Assembly: GCA_913047625.1 (NCBI GenBank)
Contig: CAJWUJ010000011.1
Location: forward strand, 1 to 43,797
From: an uncultured Dehalococcoidia bacterium
GTDB taxonomy: Bacteria > Chloroflexota > Dehalococcoidia > Lucifugimonadales > CAJWUJ01
Direction: 5' to 3'
Length of the DNA: 43,797 bases
Shown: positions 17,271-28,101 of the stretch, one piece after another
Layout of the letters: every line of letters begins with the position of its first letter
Numbering within the stretch: the stretch's first letter is position 1
Program-made: the position numbers and the translations under genes
The notes under the pieces: model-generated
Database searches by the model: none
What the model was told of the DNA's origin: nothing
The model's input: only the letters and a program-made list of their open reading frames with translations

Positions 17271-17413
17271 TAGGAATAGCGGCAAGCAACCGAAAAACAT
17301 GATCAAGCGTACAACCAAGTTCTCAAACCCAGAAGGACAATTTTCTGTCTATGCAAATGAATAAGGTCGAAAAGAGTTTTCCCTACGAACATAACCCTGA
17401 ATCTGTCTTGACC

Positions 17414-17441
17414 TTGTCAGTGAAGTGCTTTAACTTACAAT
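17414..17441 (+). promoter_or_regulatory. candidate sigma-A promoter of the MBL hydrolase gene
   Basis: TTGTCA (17414-17419), a 16-base spacer, TACAAT (17436-17441). The implied start near 17448 leaves a leader of about 20 bases holding the CAGGAG ribosome site at 17456-17461. Confidence 0.5.
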
Positions 17442-17466
17442 TGTCTTAACTGTTTCAGGAGTTCAC

Positions 17467-18105
17467 ATGCCAATAATACATGATGGCTATTTTCGTCTAC
17501 ATAAACTTCCTATGGGTCCCTACGATAACAATGCATACATCATCTCCAACCCTACCCAACAAGAATGCTATATAGTGGACGTACCAGATAATCCTATGGC
17601 AATCCTAAAAGAGGTTGGAAATTATACCGTTAAAGGAATCCTGATTACTCACAATCATTTTGATCATCTTGTAGGTCTAGCCGATGTAAAAAAAGCCACT
17701 GAAGCCCCTATATGGACCCATGAAGCAGACAAACATAGTTTGTTTGATAAAGACAATGTTTTGGAACAAGGAATGACCCTTTTACTGGGATCGATTGAAT
17801 TACAAGTTTTCCACACTCCTGGACACACGCAGGGCTCTGTATGCTTCTTGGCTGATAATCACTTGATATCTGGTGATACTATTTTCCCAGGTGGTCCTGG
17901 TAGAACGAATAACCCAAGTGATTTTGCTCAGATAGTTAGCAGTATTAAGAATCTCCTACTAACCATTGGAAATGATATAACTGTTTATCCAGGTCACGGT
18001 AGCAATACTACAATAAGCGATACACGCAAGGAACTTGCGATCTTTGAAAGCAATAGTCATCCCGCCTCTCTCTGCGGCGATGTTCAATGGATCACAGGCA
18101 ACTGA
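17467..18105 (+). CDS. MBL-fold metallo-hydrolase (glyoxalase II-like)
   Basis: The 212-residue protein has the complete metallo-beta-lactamase-fold metal site: THNHFDH (H62, H64, D66, H67), H120 in TPGHTQGS, D137 in SGDTIF and H177 in YPGHGSN. The GDTIFPGGPGRTN stretch is typical of the YcbL/glyoxalase II-like hydrolases. The natural substrate is probably a thioester such as S-lactoylglutathione or another bacterial thiol conjugate, but this is not shown by sequence. The ribosome site CAGGAG is good. The M16 gene follows after 35 bases on the same strand. Confidence 0.92.
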   Translation: MPIIHDGYFRLHKLPMGPYDNNAYIISNPTQQECYIVDVPDNPMAILKEVGNYTVKGILITHNHFDHLVGLADVKKATEAPIWTHEADKHSLFDKDNVLEQGMTLLLGSIELQVFHTPGHTQGSVCFLADNHLISGDTIFPGGPGRTNNPSDFAQIVSSIKNLLLTIGNDITVYPGHGSNTTISDTRKELAIFESNSHPASLCGDVQWITGN

Positions 18106-18140
18106 GTTCAACTGAACATATTTTTTACCTACATTATCTT

Positions 18141-19412
18141 ATGAATGAGCAATTCCAAAAAACTGTACTCTCCAACGGAATAACTGTTGTATCTGATCAT
18201 ATGCCAGATACTAAATCAGTCTCCTTAGGCTTCTTTGTGGGCACCGGCTCTCGTCATGAAAAAGAATCAAATGCAGGAATATCACACTTTTTAGAACATA
18301 TGCTCTTTAAAGGAACACTGAAGCGACCCACCCCTAGGGAAATTAGTATCACTGTTGAGTCTTTAGGAGGAGTCCTCAACGCTGGTACGGGAAAGGAGAT
18401 TACATCGTACTGGGCTAAAGTAGCGAGGACACATCTTCCGACTGTATTTGACTTACTCCAGGATATGTTAAGTCATTCAAAACTGGATGAGTTAGAAATA
18501 GAAAGAGAAAGGATGGTCGTTATAGAAGAACTAAAGATGTATAACGATATCCCGAGTTACAAGGCAGATCTACTACTAGACACTATTTTATGGCCTAGCC
18601 AAGCAATGGGTAGAGATATTGGAGGTGACGAACAATCCATTAAAAGAATTGATCGATCCTTACTCGTTGACTACTTATCACATCAGTATTCACCATCAAA
18701 TATCATTTTAGCTATTGCAGGATCGGTAAACCACTCCGAAATACTAGACATGGTAACTCCTCTCCTAGGAGGATGGCAGAATTCTAAAATACTCCCTTGG
18801 GAACCACGTGCAAATAACAAACCTGATAGCAACGTGATAGTTGAATATCGCAAAACAGACCAAGCAAACCTATGTATTGGCCTACATAGTATTCCTCGAC
18901 ATCATCCCCATTATTACACATTAAGAATTCTAAATGCTGCCTTAGGAAGCGGCATGAGCAGTCGTCTATTTTCAGTTGTCCGGGAAGAAAAAGGACTGGC
19001 CTACGACGTTCATAGCTCAGTTATATTCCATAGGGACTGTGGTGCTCTTGTAATTTCAGCTGGTGTAGATCCTAGCAAATCAGAGGATGCCGTCAAAGTA
19101 ATCTTGGAACAGGTTTTCGACCTTATCAATGGGATTTCAGAAGAGGAATTAGACCGAGCAAAACAGCTCACTACGGGCAGGTTGTTACTGAGTATGGAAG
19201 ACACCTATTCTTCTATCCAATCTATGGGAGGTCAACAACTAATCACTGGGAAAACTGAAACTCCTACTACTATTACCCAAAATCTTTTGAATGTGACTTT
19301 GGATCAAATAAAAGACCTTGCGAAAAGCATCATTGCCCAGGACAACATCTATCTATCAATCGTAGGCCCACATAAACAAAGTTCTCAATTTGAAGCGATT
19401 CTTAAAGGCTAA
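18141..19412 (+). CDS. M16 family zinc metallopeptidase
   Basis: The 423 residues match M16 (pitrilysin/processing-peptidase-like) proteins. The zinc motif HFLEH at 49-53 (H49, E52, H53) is completed by E129, 76 residues after H53. The C-terminal domain has the LNAALGSGMSSRLFSVVREEKGLAYDVHS glycine-rich signature used for substrate binding. A frame upstream from 18087 would add 18 unconserved residues overlapping the MBL stop; I chose 18141 because conservation begins there, but neither start has a clear ribosome site. Length fits the single-subunit bacterial type. No signal peptide is visible. The substrate is unknown. Confidence 0.93.
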   Translation: MNEQFQKTVLSNGITVVSDHMPDTKSVSLGFFVGTGSRHEKESNAGISHFLEHMLFKGTLKRPTPREISITVESLGGVLNAGTGKEITSYWAKVARTHLPTVFDLLQDMLSHSKLDELEIERERMVVIEELKMYNDIPSYKADLLLDTILWPSQAMGRDIGGDEQSIKRIDRSLLVDYLSHQYSPSNIILAIAGSVNHSEILDMVTPLLGGWQNSKILPWEPRANNKPDSNVIVEYRKTDQANLCIGLHSIPRHHPHYYTLRILNAALGSGMSSRLFSVVREEKGLAYDVHSSVIFHRDCGALVISAGVDPSKSEDAVKVILEQVFDLINGISEEELDRAKQLTTGRLLLSMEDTYSSIQSMGGQQLITGKTETPTTITQNLLNVTLDQIKDLAKSIIAQDNIYLSIVGPHKQSSQFEAILKG

Positions 19413-19456
19413 CCAACAATTACGCAAACAAACCACACTGAAAAAGAAGGGAAGCA

Positions 19457-20734
19457 GTGTCAACTGTGAACAAGGGTAGAAAGATATGGTATGGCTGGTG
19501 GATAGTATTGGCTGGTTCCATTATCAATGGAATTGGCGGAGGAATTAATTGGTACGGGTTTACCGTCTTCTTCTTGCCGTTACGCCGTGACCTATCGATA
19601 AGTTACGCACAAACCTCTCTTATTTTCTCTGCATCCCGCCTAGAAGCAGGCTTTTTGGGACCCATTGCGGGATGGCTAATTGATCGCTTTGGTCCGAAGT
19701 TACTGGTCATAATAGGTGCATCACTAACTGGCACTGGATACCTATTACTTTCCCAGTCAACTACCTTTTGGAGCGTTTTTATACTCTACGTCTTTGTTAT
19801 CTCTCTTGGCTACAATGGAGGCTTCTATATTTGCATCACAACCACAATTAACAACTGGTTCATACGGCTAAGGTCAATAGCAATGGGGATTGTCTTCGCT
19901 GCCAACGGGGTTGGAGGAGCCATCATAGTCCCAATTCTAGGAATTCTAGTTGCGGAAGTAGGTTGGAGATTTGCTGCAGTGGTAGCTGGAGGAATTATTC
20001 TAATTATAGTGCCTGCCTTAGCTTTTGTACTTCGACAATCTCCTGAGTCAATTGGTTTAATGCCAGACGGTTACTCCAATCCGCAAAAAGACATGCAACC
20101 AGAAGCTAAGACTATGAGCAACAATAACTTTCTACCAGGACAAGCAATAAGAACCAAAGCTTTTTGGCTCACTGCAGTAGCAATACTGTTACGCATGACC
20201 ACCACGATGGGCTTAATGGTGCACCTAGTTCCTATTTTGGTGTGGAAAGGAATAAGCGAAACAACAGCAGCCTACCTAGTGAGTTTTCAAGCATTGGCCT
20301 GTGTCCCATTGTTTCTAGCACTGGGCTGGCTGGGACTCAAGATGTCTAAAACTACCCTATGCGCACTAGGAGCAATTTCAGCCATTATCGGATGTCTTGG
20401 GTTACTATTTCTCCCTACATCCTTGGGCGTATTTTTGTTTTTATTGGGGCTCATAATATTGACATCCAGCATAGTCAATAACTGGACTGTTGTAGGGGAT
20501 TTTTTTGGGAGAACTCATTTCGCCACCATACAGGGTATGATGGCCCCACTACACAGCTTAGGTGGCTTCATAGCTCCAATTTATCTTGGCTGGTCTTTCG
20601 ATACCACTGGGGGCTACTTCGACTCCATTCTAGTCACTACAGTCGCTTTGTTGATGAGCAGTGTACTCTTTTTTATTGTAAAGCCACCTGTCTTACCAAC
20701 CAAAACGTCCAGACTAACTAGCTCAAAGCTTTAA
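19457..20734 (+). CDS. MFS transporter (oxalate/formate-monocarboxylate-like)
   Basis: About 12 hydrophobic segments span 425 residues. The opening YGWWIVLAGSIINGIGGGINWYGFTVFFLPL and the GPIAGWLIDRFGPKLLVIIGA segment (loop 2-3 with the MFS motif A pattern, D-RFGPK) mark the major facilitator superfamily; the first-helix sequence suggests the monocarboxylate/oxalate-formate-type branch. Substrate not determined. The start is GTG at 19457 with GAAGGGAAG upstream. Its last 12 bases overlap the amidohydrolase end on the other strand. A second, distinct MFS carrier is at 38429. Such carriers in this lineage are thought to import small acids, which is inference only. Confidence 0.9.
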   Translation: MSTVNKGRKIWYGWWIVLAGSIINGIGGGINWYGFTVFFLPLRRDLSISYAQTSLIFSASRLEAGFLGPIAGWLIDRFGPKLLVIIGASLTGTGYLLLSQSTTFWSVFILYVFVISLGYNGGFYICITTTINNWFIRLRSIAMGIVFAANGVGGAIIVPILGILVAEVGWRFAAVVAGGIILIIVPALAFVLRQSPESIGLMPDGYSNPQKDMQPEAKTMSNNNFLPGQAIRTKAFWLTAVAILLRMTTTMGLMVHLVPILVWKGISETTAAYLVSFQALACVPLFLALGWLGLKMSKTTLCALGAISAIIGCLGLLFLPTSLGVFLFLLGLIILTSSIVNNWTVVGDFFGRTHFATIQGMMAPLHSLGGFIAPIYLGWSFDTTGGYFDSILVTTVALLMSSVLFFIVKPPVLPTKTSRLTSSKL

Positions 20735-21562
20735 CACTTTCTTAGCATTCTCTAAGAGAACTTTTTCTCTAATCCCTTCACGTATCTCGAGTGCATCAAA
20801 TTCCCGTAGCCATTTATCTGGGGGTAAATAAGGGAAATCAGACCCAAACAGGACTTTTTCCTTAAGCCTAGTATTCGTTTCCCGTATAAGAGCTTGCGGT
20901 ATAAACCTCGGAGCCCAGCCAGATAAATCCAGATAGACATTCGGCTTATGTAATGCGACAGCAATCTGTTCTTCAATCCATGGCCAAGCAGGATGTGCCA
21001 TAATAATGGTCAGCGAAGGGAAATCTGCTGCGATATCATCAATCCCAGGGATAGGAGCTGAATACTTTAATTTAAACCCTCCCCCTCCTGGCATTCCAAC
21101 TCCACAGGCAGCAAATCCGCTATGGAACAAAACGGGTACACCCAATTGGGCGCAGGCGTCATATAGAGGGTAAAACAAGGTGTCATTAGGTTGGAACGCT
21201 TGATGTGTAGGATGTAATTTCAAGCCTTTTAGTCCTAAGTTTTTAACACTATTCTCCAGTTCTTGCAAAGCTGATTTACCCATCCAAGGATCTACTGTAG
21301 CGAATCCTATAAATTGCTCAGGATATTTCTTGACAATATTAGCTACGTACTCATTACCATCAGGAACATCTCCCGTGGCCGTTTGAGTATCTACAGAGAA
21401 AATAACTGCCAGCATATCCCACACCTTATATTTTGCAGCCATGTCATCTGCATCTTTAGGAACATCAGTCGGTTTAAAATAGTTCTTTAAAGACTGCTCA
21501 ACCTCGACATCAGGGAAATTGGGATTTCTGGGTACGTGAACATGCATGTCTATTGCGATCAT
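20723..21562 (-). CDS. amidohydrolase family protein (amidohydrolase_2)
   Basis: The 279 residues have the TIM-barrel metal-site motifs of the amidohydrolase_2/ACMSD-like branch: DMHVHVP (5-11; H7, H9), HPTHQAFQPND, LFHSGFA, IIMAHPAWPW and FGSDFPYLPPDKW (the last Asp is catalytic). Members include decarboxylases (gamma-resorcylate, ACMSD) and hydrolases, so the reaction is not settled. A ribosome site AGGAG is upstream of the ATG. The end overlaps the convergent MFS gene by 12 bases. It is separated from groEL by a terminator hairpin. Confidence 0.9.
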   Translation of the reverse strand: MIAIDMHVHVPRNPNFPDVEVEQSLKNYFKPTDVPKDADDMAAKYKVWDMLAVIFSVDTQTATGDVPDGNEYVANIVKKYPEQFIGFATVDPWMGKSALQELENSVKNLGLKGLKLHPTHQAFQPNDTLFYPLYDACAQLGVPVLFHSGFAACGVGMPGGGGFKLKYSAPIPGIDDIAADFPSLTIIMAHPAWPWIEEQIAVALHKPNVYLDLSGWAPRFIPQALIRETNTRLKEKVLFGSDFPYLPPDKWLREFDALEIREGIREKVLLENAKKVLKL

Positions 21563-21631
21563 GAGTTACTCCTGTTTCTGTAAAAATACGGACTCACTCT
21601 TGGTCAGTTTTCAACTCCAAGAACTAACAAA

Positions 21632-21666
21632 GAATGAGGCACCTTGATCAACAAGATGCCTCATTC
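21632..21666 (-). terminator. hairpin terminator of groES-groEL
   Basis: A 14-bp stem begins GAATGAGGCA (21632-21641) and ends TGCCTCATTC (21657-21666), with one G:U-type mismatch inside and a 7-base loop. Read leftward it is followed by CTTTGTT, a weak T-tract. It lies between the groEL stop and the amidohydrolase start, where a terminator is expected. The stem is long; the T-run is imperfect. Confidence 0.7.
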
Positions 21667-21705
21667 AGAAAATCAAAAGTTACCTGAAAATATCACCAGA
21701 TAGTT

Positions 21706-23328
<1,623 letters not shown>

Positions 23329-23393
23329 CTATACCCTCCTTAATAATAATTATTCGGTAGTAAAATATTACGCCAATATAGATTAGTTAGTTT

Positions 23394-23693
23394 CTACTTT
23401 GCTGAAACCTTAGCTAAAATATCGCTCTCTCGTAGTACGAGATAGTCTGTTCCATTCTCTGAATATTCTGTCCCGGCAAACTTTGAATACACGACCACAT
23501 CTCCAGCCTTAATATCCATTGCGATACGTTTGCCGTCATCATTTAATCGACCTGGGCCGACTGCAATAACTTTGCCCTCTTGAGGACGCTCCTTAGCTGT
23601 ATCAGGCAATACTAACCCGCTAGCTGTTGTTTCTTCTTTCTCTTGAGGTTCAACCAGTACTCTATCCCCGAGAGGTTTTACTTTTGTTGCCAC
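23394..23693 (-). CDS. groES: co-chaperonin GroES (10 kDa)
   Basis: GroES caps GroEL. The 99 residues are typical: [36 protein letters not shown] (mobile loop region), GPGRLNDDG, and [28 protein letters not shown]. The start is a GTG (23693) with an AGGAGGG site on the leader. The promoter and CIRCE lie about 165-230 bases upstream, giving a long leader that ends at this GTG. groEL follows 65 bases later in the same unit. Confidence 0.98.
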   Translation of the reverse strand: MATKVKPLGDRVLVEPQEKEETTASGLVLPDTAKERPQEGKVIAVGPGRLNDDGKRIAMDIKAGDVVVYSKFAGTEYSENGTDYLVLRESDILAKVSAK

Positions 23694-23857
23694 TTAACAT
23701 CCCTCCTTATATATAGTCAACAATATCTAAACTGCGAATATCTCGCATAAAAAGTGGATAACAGATGCACACAAGTAACCCCTAGAGGCCTTCAGGCATG
23801 AGAAATACATAAATCAGCAAGACACCGAAACATGCGCGCTTATCTTCCACCCAAACA

Positions 23858-23884
23858 TTAGCACTCTGATCGATTAAGTGCTAA
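23858..23884 (-). promoter_or_regulatory. CIRCE operator (HrcA site)
   Basis: TTAGCACTC (23858-23866), 9 bases, AAGTGCTAA (23876-23884). This is the CIRCE inverted repeat with one deviation (A instead of G at the first base of the right arm, which makes that end pair weaker). HrcA, its repressor, is not in the window. The site begins at the predicted transcription start. Confidence 0.92.
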
Positions 23885-23890
23885 GGGGCA

Positions 23891-23919
23891 ATGATAGTAA
23901 TCTCTGAGCACTTTGTCAA
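23891..23919 (-). promoter_or_regulatory. sigma-A promoter of groES-groEL
   Basis: On the minus strand: TTGACA (23914-23919), exact 17-base spacer, TATCAT (23891-23896). The predicted start near 23884 coincides with the CIRCE edge, the classic arrangement for HrcA repression. Confidence 0.88.
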
Positions 23920-23985
23920 GCTAGGAATAAGCTCATGCTTTGGTCTCTACATATAGGTTAGATTTTTGTACCAAATCTTAATTCC

Positions 23986-24014
23986 TTGACACCAAGCAAC
24001 TGTATCGACACAAT
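23986..24014 (+). promoter_or_regulatory. candidate sigma-A promoter of the SDR gene
   Basis: TTGACA (23986-23991), 17-base spacer, CACAAT (24009-24014); about 100 bases before the SDR start. The -35 is perfect, the -10 is 4/6. Confidence 0.4.
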
Positions 24015-24120
24015 GTCCGATATATGTCATTACAAGTACGTATCGTGATATTTGGCCATGATTTGGGAAATTATAGTCTCCTATCATTAGATTATATTTT
24101 ATGAGTTTAAGGAGGGCACC

Positions 24121-24876
24121 ATGACAAAGGATTTCAACAATAAAGTAGCAATACTTACTGGGGGCGCAAGTGGCATCGGGCTGTCAACAGCTAAACAGCT
24201 GGCAGCTGGCGGCGCTACCGTAGTCATAGCTGATATTGATGATGCAGGAGGAGACAATGCCCTCTCTGCTTTGGCTGACTCCAACAAACAACATCTATAC
24301 GTCCATACCGATGTCACTGAAGAATCTCAGGTCTTGGCACTTGCACAAAAAGTCCATTCAACATTCGGACATATCGATATTCTTTTGAACGGTGCTGGAA
24401 GTCCGGTTAAACGATCATCCTTTCTAGAAACCACGCTCGAAACCTGGGAAACGTGTTTTGCACAAAACGTCAGAGGGACGTTCCTGTGTTCACGAGAAAT
24501 CCTTAAGTATATGGTTCCCGCAAAACAAGGAGTTATTATCAACATGGCATCAGGAGCAGCCTATGCAGGTAGTCCTGGTTCCTCAGTTCACTACGGGGCT
24601 GCCAAGGGAGCAGTCACCACATTTACTCGGGGGATTGCACGCGAATTCGCTAAGGACGGCATTAGGGTCAATGCCCTGGCACCTGGAGCAGTGGACACTC
24701 CTTTTCATACAAATTATTCCCCCCAAGGATTTCTCGAAGAAAAAACGAAAAACATTCCTATCGGCCGAGCAGCCAGTCCTGATGAAATCGCAGCGCTCAT
24801 TGTGTTTCTGTGCTCGGATGGATGTCCGTATCTTACCGGAAGCACCATCAGAGTAGACGGTGGCATGTTTGTATAA
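24121..24876 (+). CDS. short-chain dehydrogenase/reductase (SDR)
   Basis: A classical SDR of 251 residues. TGGASGIG (13-20) binds the dinucleotide; D38 at the end of the second strand favours NAD(H) over NADP(H). NG/AG near 90-93, S144 in NMASGAA, and Y158 with K162 in the VHYGAAKGA motif form the catalytic set. The end (LTGSTIRVDGGMFV) is typical of the glucose-dehydrogenase/FabG-like branch. Substrate unknown. AAGGAGGG precedes the ATG. The quinone oxidoreductase follows after 57 bases on the same strand, so a two-gene redox unit is plausible. Confidence 0.95.
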   Translation: MTKDFNNKVAILTGGASGIGLSTAKQLAAGGATVVIADIDDAGGDNALSALADSNKQHLYVHTDVTEESQVLALAQKVHSTFGHIDILLNGAGSPVKRSSFLETTLETWETCFAQNVRGTFLCSREILKYMVPAKQGVIINMASGAAYAGSPGSSVHYGAAKGAVTTFTRGIAREFAKDGIRVNALAPGAVDTPFHTNYSPQGFLEEKTKNIPIGRAASPDEIAALIVFLCSDGCPYLTGSTIRVDGGMFV

Positions 24877-24933
24877 TAACCTTGCTACTGGTCCAACTGA
24901 CATTACCTTATTCAAAGGAAAGGAAACATTTTT

Positions 24934-25902
24934 ATGAAAGCAGTCCGATTCCATACCAACGGTGGCCCTGAAGTTTTGAAGTATGAAGAAGTAGACACTC
25001 CTAAGCCCAAAAACGATGAAGCTCTGATTAAGTTAGAGGCAGCAGGGGTTAATTATATTGATATTTATCAAAGAAGCGGCCAATACGCTACTCCCCTTCC
25101 AACAACAGCAGGAGGAGAAGGCTCAGGAACTGTGGTAGCAATCGGATCGGAAGTCAGTGAAGTTGCAATAGGAGACCTTGTTGCCTATACAGGACCACTA
25201 GGAGCATATGCAGAATATGCTGTTGTTCCCGCATGGAGATTGGTTAAATTACCGGTATCCGTGAGCCCTTCCACAGCCGCTGCTCTTATGCTACAAGGTA
25301 TGACGGCTCATTATCTAACACACAGTACATATCCACTTAAACCTGGCGATACGTGCCTCATACATGCAGCTGCAGGAGGTGTTGGGTTACTTCTCATTCA
25401 GATGGCCAAGAAACTTGGAGCCCAGGTTATTGGCACTGTATCAACAGAAGAAAAAGCTCAACTGGCACGCTCAGTTGGTGCTGACGAAATTATTATTTAC
25501 ACCCAGCACGATTTTGAGCAAGAAGTTCTTAAGATTACAGATGGTCGAGGCATAGAAGTCGTGTACGACTCGGTTGGGAAAAGCACCTTTGATCAGAGCA
25601 TAAACTGCTTGGCTCCCAGAGGTTGTTTAGTACTCTACGGGCAAGCAAGTGGACCTGTTCCTAATATAGATCCGCAAATACTAAATGGAAAAGGATCTCT
25701 TTTTCTAACCAGACCAAGTTTAGGACATCACACTTTGACCAGATCAGAAATCTTGGATCGTGCCAGTACAATTCTTGGGTGGGTTTCTAAAGGAGATCTG
25801 TCGGTACGAGTGCATGCTACTCTGCCAATGAGTGAAGCCTCCGAAGCACATCGACTCTTAGAAAGTCGTACCACTACTGGGAAAATTATTCTAGTACCAT
25901 AG
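24934..25902 (+). CDS. NAD(P)H:quinone oxidoreductase-like MDR family protein
   Basis: The 322 residues match medium-chain dehydrogenase/reductase (MDR) quinone oxidoreductases of the zeta-crystallin/QOR type. The N-terminal GroES-like domain contains GVNYIDIYQRSGQY (near 34-47) and the EGSGTVVAIGSEV segment. HAAAGGVGLLLIQMAKKLGAQVIGT (near 143-167) is the NADPH-binding AxxGGVG motif. No zinc-ligand cysteine set is evident, as in QORs. The likely role is one- or two-electron reduction of quinones or enones. It converges with the Hdr-like gene. Confidence 0.92.
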   Translation: MKAVRFHTNGGPEVLKYEEVDTPKPKNDEALIKLEAAGVNYIDIYQRSGQYATPLPTTAGGEGSGTVVAIGSEVSEVAIGDLVAYTGPLGAYAEYAVVPAWRLVKLPVSVSPSTAAALMLQGMTAHYLTHSTYPLKPGDTCLIHAAAGGVGLLLIQMAKKLGAQVIGTVSTEEKAQLARSVGADEIIIYTQHDFEQEVLKITDGRGIEVVYDSVGKSTFDQSINCLAPRGCLVLYGQASGPVPNIDPQILNGKGSLFLTRPSLGHHTLTRSEILDRASTILGWVSKGDLSVRVHATLPMSEASEAHRLLESRTTTGKIILVP

Positions 25903-25952
25903 TGTTAAATAGCTTCCGAAAGGCTTATCCGCACCGATCATCCGTACAATTA

Positions 25953-28049
25953 TTAGAGGGACTTAGTCTTATTCTCTTCTATACTCTCCTGTACTAATTC
26001 TATAAGATCCTTGACTTGTTTGGTGTCCTGAACTCCTTTGGCTTCAATACCTTCATTAAACATCTGCATGCAAAAAGGACAGGAAACACCCACAACGTCG
26101 GCCTGGGTCTCAAGGAAATGATCGGTTCTAATTCTATTGACGCGCTCTCCTTCTTCTTCCATCCACATTCTTCCCCCTCCAGCTCCACAGCAAAAGCCGC
26201 GGTCTCTGCACTTGTCCATCTCTAGCAATGTGACCCCAGGTATTGACTGAGCAATTTCACGAGGATCATCGTAAATCTTGTTATGTCTGCCTAGATAGCA
26301 CGAATCATGATAACTCACAGTTTCATTCAGACTGCGCAAGGGTTTAATTTTCTTTTCCTTGATGAGCTGATTAACAAACTCAGTATAATGAACAACCTCA
26401 AAATTACCTCCAAGTTGAGGGTATTCATTCTTAATTGTATTAAAACAATGAGGGCACAACGTCAAAATCTTCTTAACATTATATCGATTGAAAGTTTCGA
26501 TATTCTGCTGACCAAGAGTTTGATACAAATATTCGTTTCCTAAGCGTCGAGCAGGGTCTCCAGTGCACACTTCTTCGTCACCTAATACCTTGAATTTTAC
26601 TCCAGCCACTTTGAGCACTGATACCATCGCACGAACAGTTTTCTGGTTTTGCTCATTCAGTGCGGGAGTACATCCAACCCATAATAGTATTTCGTGTTCA
26701 GAATTATCTGACATCGTTTCAACTTCAATACCATTGGCCCAGTCCATTCTTCCTTCCTGAGTACCTTTCCAAGGATGACCTCTTTGTTCAATATTTTGCA
26801 AGGCTGCCATTGCAGTATCTGGCATACTACCCTGCTCAAGTACTAAGTACCTTCTCATATCAACTATGCTATCTATATGCTCAATGTACACGGGGCAAAC
26901 TTCCATACATGCACGACAGGTAGTGCATGACCAAAGTGCCTCCTCGCTAACAAAATCTGTAATCATAGATTTACCAGTTTCAGCGGTCTTGGTTCTGGTA
27001 CCAAACACATTATACTGAGCTCCTCTATAATCCATGTACGATCTCATGTCTTGTATTAACTTTCTTGGCGATAGCACCTTGCCACTGGCCCATGCTGGGC
27101 ATTGATCTTGGCAACGACCACAATTAGTACATGAATCGAAATCAATTAATTGTTTCCAACTGAGGTCCTCAATATCCTTAGCTCCAAAAGTCTCTAAAGT
27201 CTCAAAATCCCCCATAGGACGCAGAGCACCTAGTGGCCGGTCAGATCTCAAGAAAATGTTCACCGGACTGACAAGCATGTGGGTCAATTTGTTGAAATTC
27301 TTCGCACCGTAAACGAATGCCCATGCCACAAGAGCCGCATGTATCCACCAACAAAAACTATGTATCGTCTCAAGTGCTTCCGCGCTGAGTCCGATTAAGA
27401 GAAGACCCTTAGCCACCAAGAATCCTATTGGCGACCACACTGCTAAATCAGGATTGTACAACTCACTATTAACGTTGAGTTCAGTAGCTCCAATCCTGAG
27501 TCCCTCCACCAAGAATCCCGTAAGCACAAGGGCCAATATAAGAAACAAAATGGTGATGTCTTCTGCGAAAGTGTTTAGGCGAGCAGGCTTCATTACAAAT
27601 CTGCGATAGAAAGCCATTAAAACTCCTATTGTTACAAACACTCCTCCAAAAATATCCCAGATAAATGAGGTCACGTGTGGATAGTGAGAGGTAGGAAAAA
27701 CGACAGAAAAATACTCTTTTAAATTAAACTCAAGGGCACTAACTGTCGTCGCTACAAGTAAAATAATTGCACCCCAAAAGAGGAAAAAGTGCATCAATCC
27801 TGCATATAAATCCTTCCTTATGAAACGTCTATGACCAAGTAAATCTACGGAAACCAAAGATGCTGCTCTCCGTATACGGGGCCACCAAGGGCCCATATCA
27901 GCGTTACGCCTACCTAGTCTCCATAACAAAAATCTTTTATAAATGCCATAGCTGATTGAAAGCCCCGCTATGACAATAACAATGTAGACAAAGGCTCCCA
28001 GCATAGGGTAACCAATATTCCAAAATTCCTGTCTACCGATAAAATCCAT
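25953..28049 (-). CDS. membrane-anchored Fe-S heterodisulfide-reductase-like protein (fused membrane and CCG domains)
   Basis: A 698-residue fusion. About six membrane helices occupy residues 16-36, 86-106, 130-150, 165-183, 205-225 and 231-248, resembling NarI/HdrE-type b-heme membrane subunits. Two 4Fe-4S ferredoxin motifs follow: C307/C310/C313/C317 and C375/C378/C381/C385. The rest has two CCG domains as in HdrD/GlcF (LLWVGCTPALNE, LCPHCFNTI, CCGAGGG, SCPFCMQMF). The likely role is passing electrons between a soluble donor and the quinone pool; in many bacteria related proteins pair with EtfAB or acyl-CoA dehydrogenases. None of those genes is nearby. cvpA sits 52 bases upstream on the same strand. 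Confidence 0.92.
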   Translation of the reverse strand: MDFIGRQEFWNIGYPMLGAFVYIVIVIAGLSISYGIYKRFLLWRLGRRNADMGPWWPRIRRAASLVSVDLLGHRRFIRKDLYAGLMHFFLFWGAIILLVATTVSALEFNLKEYFSVVFPTSHYPHVTSFIWDIFGGVFVTIGVLMAFYRRFVMKPARLNTFAEDITILFLILALVLTGFLVEGLRIGATELNVNSELYNPDLAVWSPIGFLVAKGLLLIGLSAEALETIHSFCWWIHAALVAWAFVYGAKNFNKLTHMLVSPVNIFLRSDRPLGALRPMGDFETLETFGAKDIEDLSWKQLIDFDSCTNCGRCQDQCPAWASGKVLSPRKLIQDMRSYMDYRGAQYNVFGTRTKTAETGKSMITDFVSEEALWSCTTCRACMEVCPVYIEHIDSIVDMRRYLVLEQGSMPDTAMAALQNIEQRGHPWKGTQEGRMDWANGIEVETMSDNSEHEILLWVGCTPALNEQNQKTVRAMVSVLKVAGVKFKVLGDEEVCTGDPARRLGNEYLYQTLGQQNIETFNRYNVKKILTLCPHCFNTIKNEYPQLGGNFEVVHYTEFVNQLIKEKKIKPLRSLNETVSYHDSCYLGRHNKIYDDPREIAQSIPGVTLLEMDKCRDRGFCCGAGGGRMWMEEEGERVNRIRTDHFLETQADVVGVSCPFCMQMFNEGIEAKGVQDTKQVKDLIELVQESIEENKTKSL

Positions 28050-28101
28050 CTTACTTTGTCCTTAAGAAATATATGATTTCATTGTTCACTTATTGAGATG
28101 A

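Larger units (their letters stand above)
23694..24120. other. 427-base divergent intergenic region (groES / SDR)
   Basis: Contains the groES promoter and CIRCE (23858-23919), a long leader toward groES and a candidate SDR promoter (23986-24014). I see no gene. Confidence 0.7.

Noticed and set aside
17310-17375. 21-codon ATG frame in the lysA/MBL intergenic region
   Set aside because: No ribosome site, and the peptide shows no recognisable pattern.
18087-18140. Longer M16 peptidase start overlapping the MBL stop
   Set aside because: The extra 18 residues precede the conserved family start and there is no ribosome site. The choice remains uncertain because the ATG at 18141 also lacks one.
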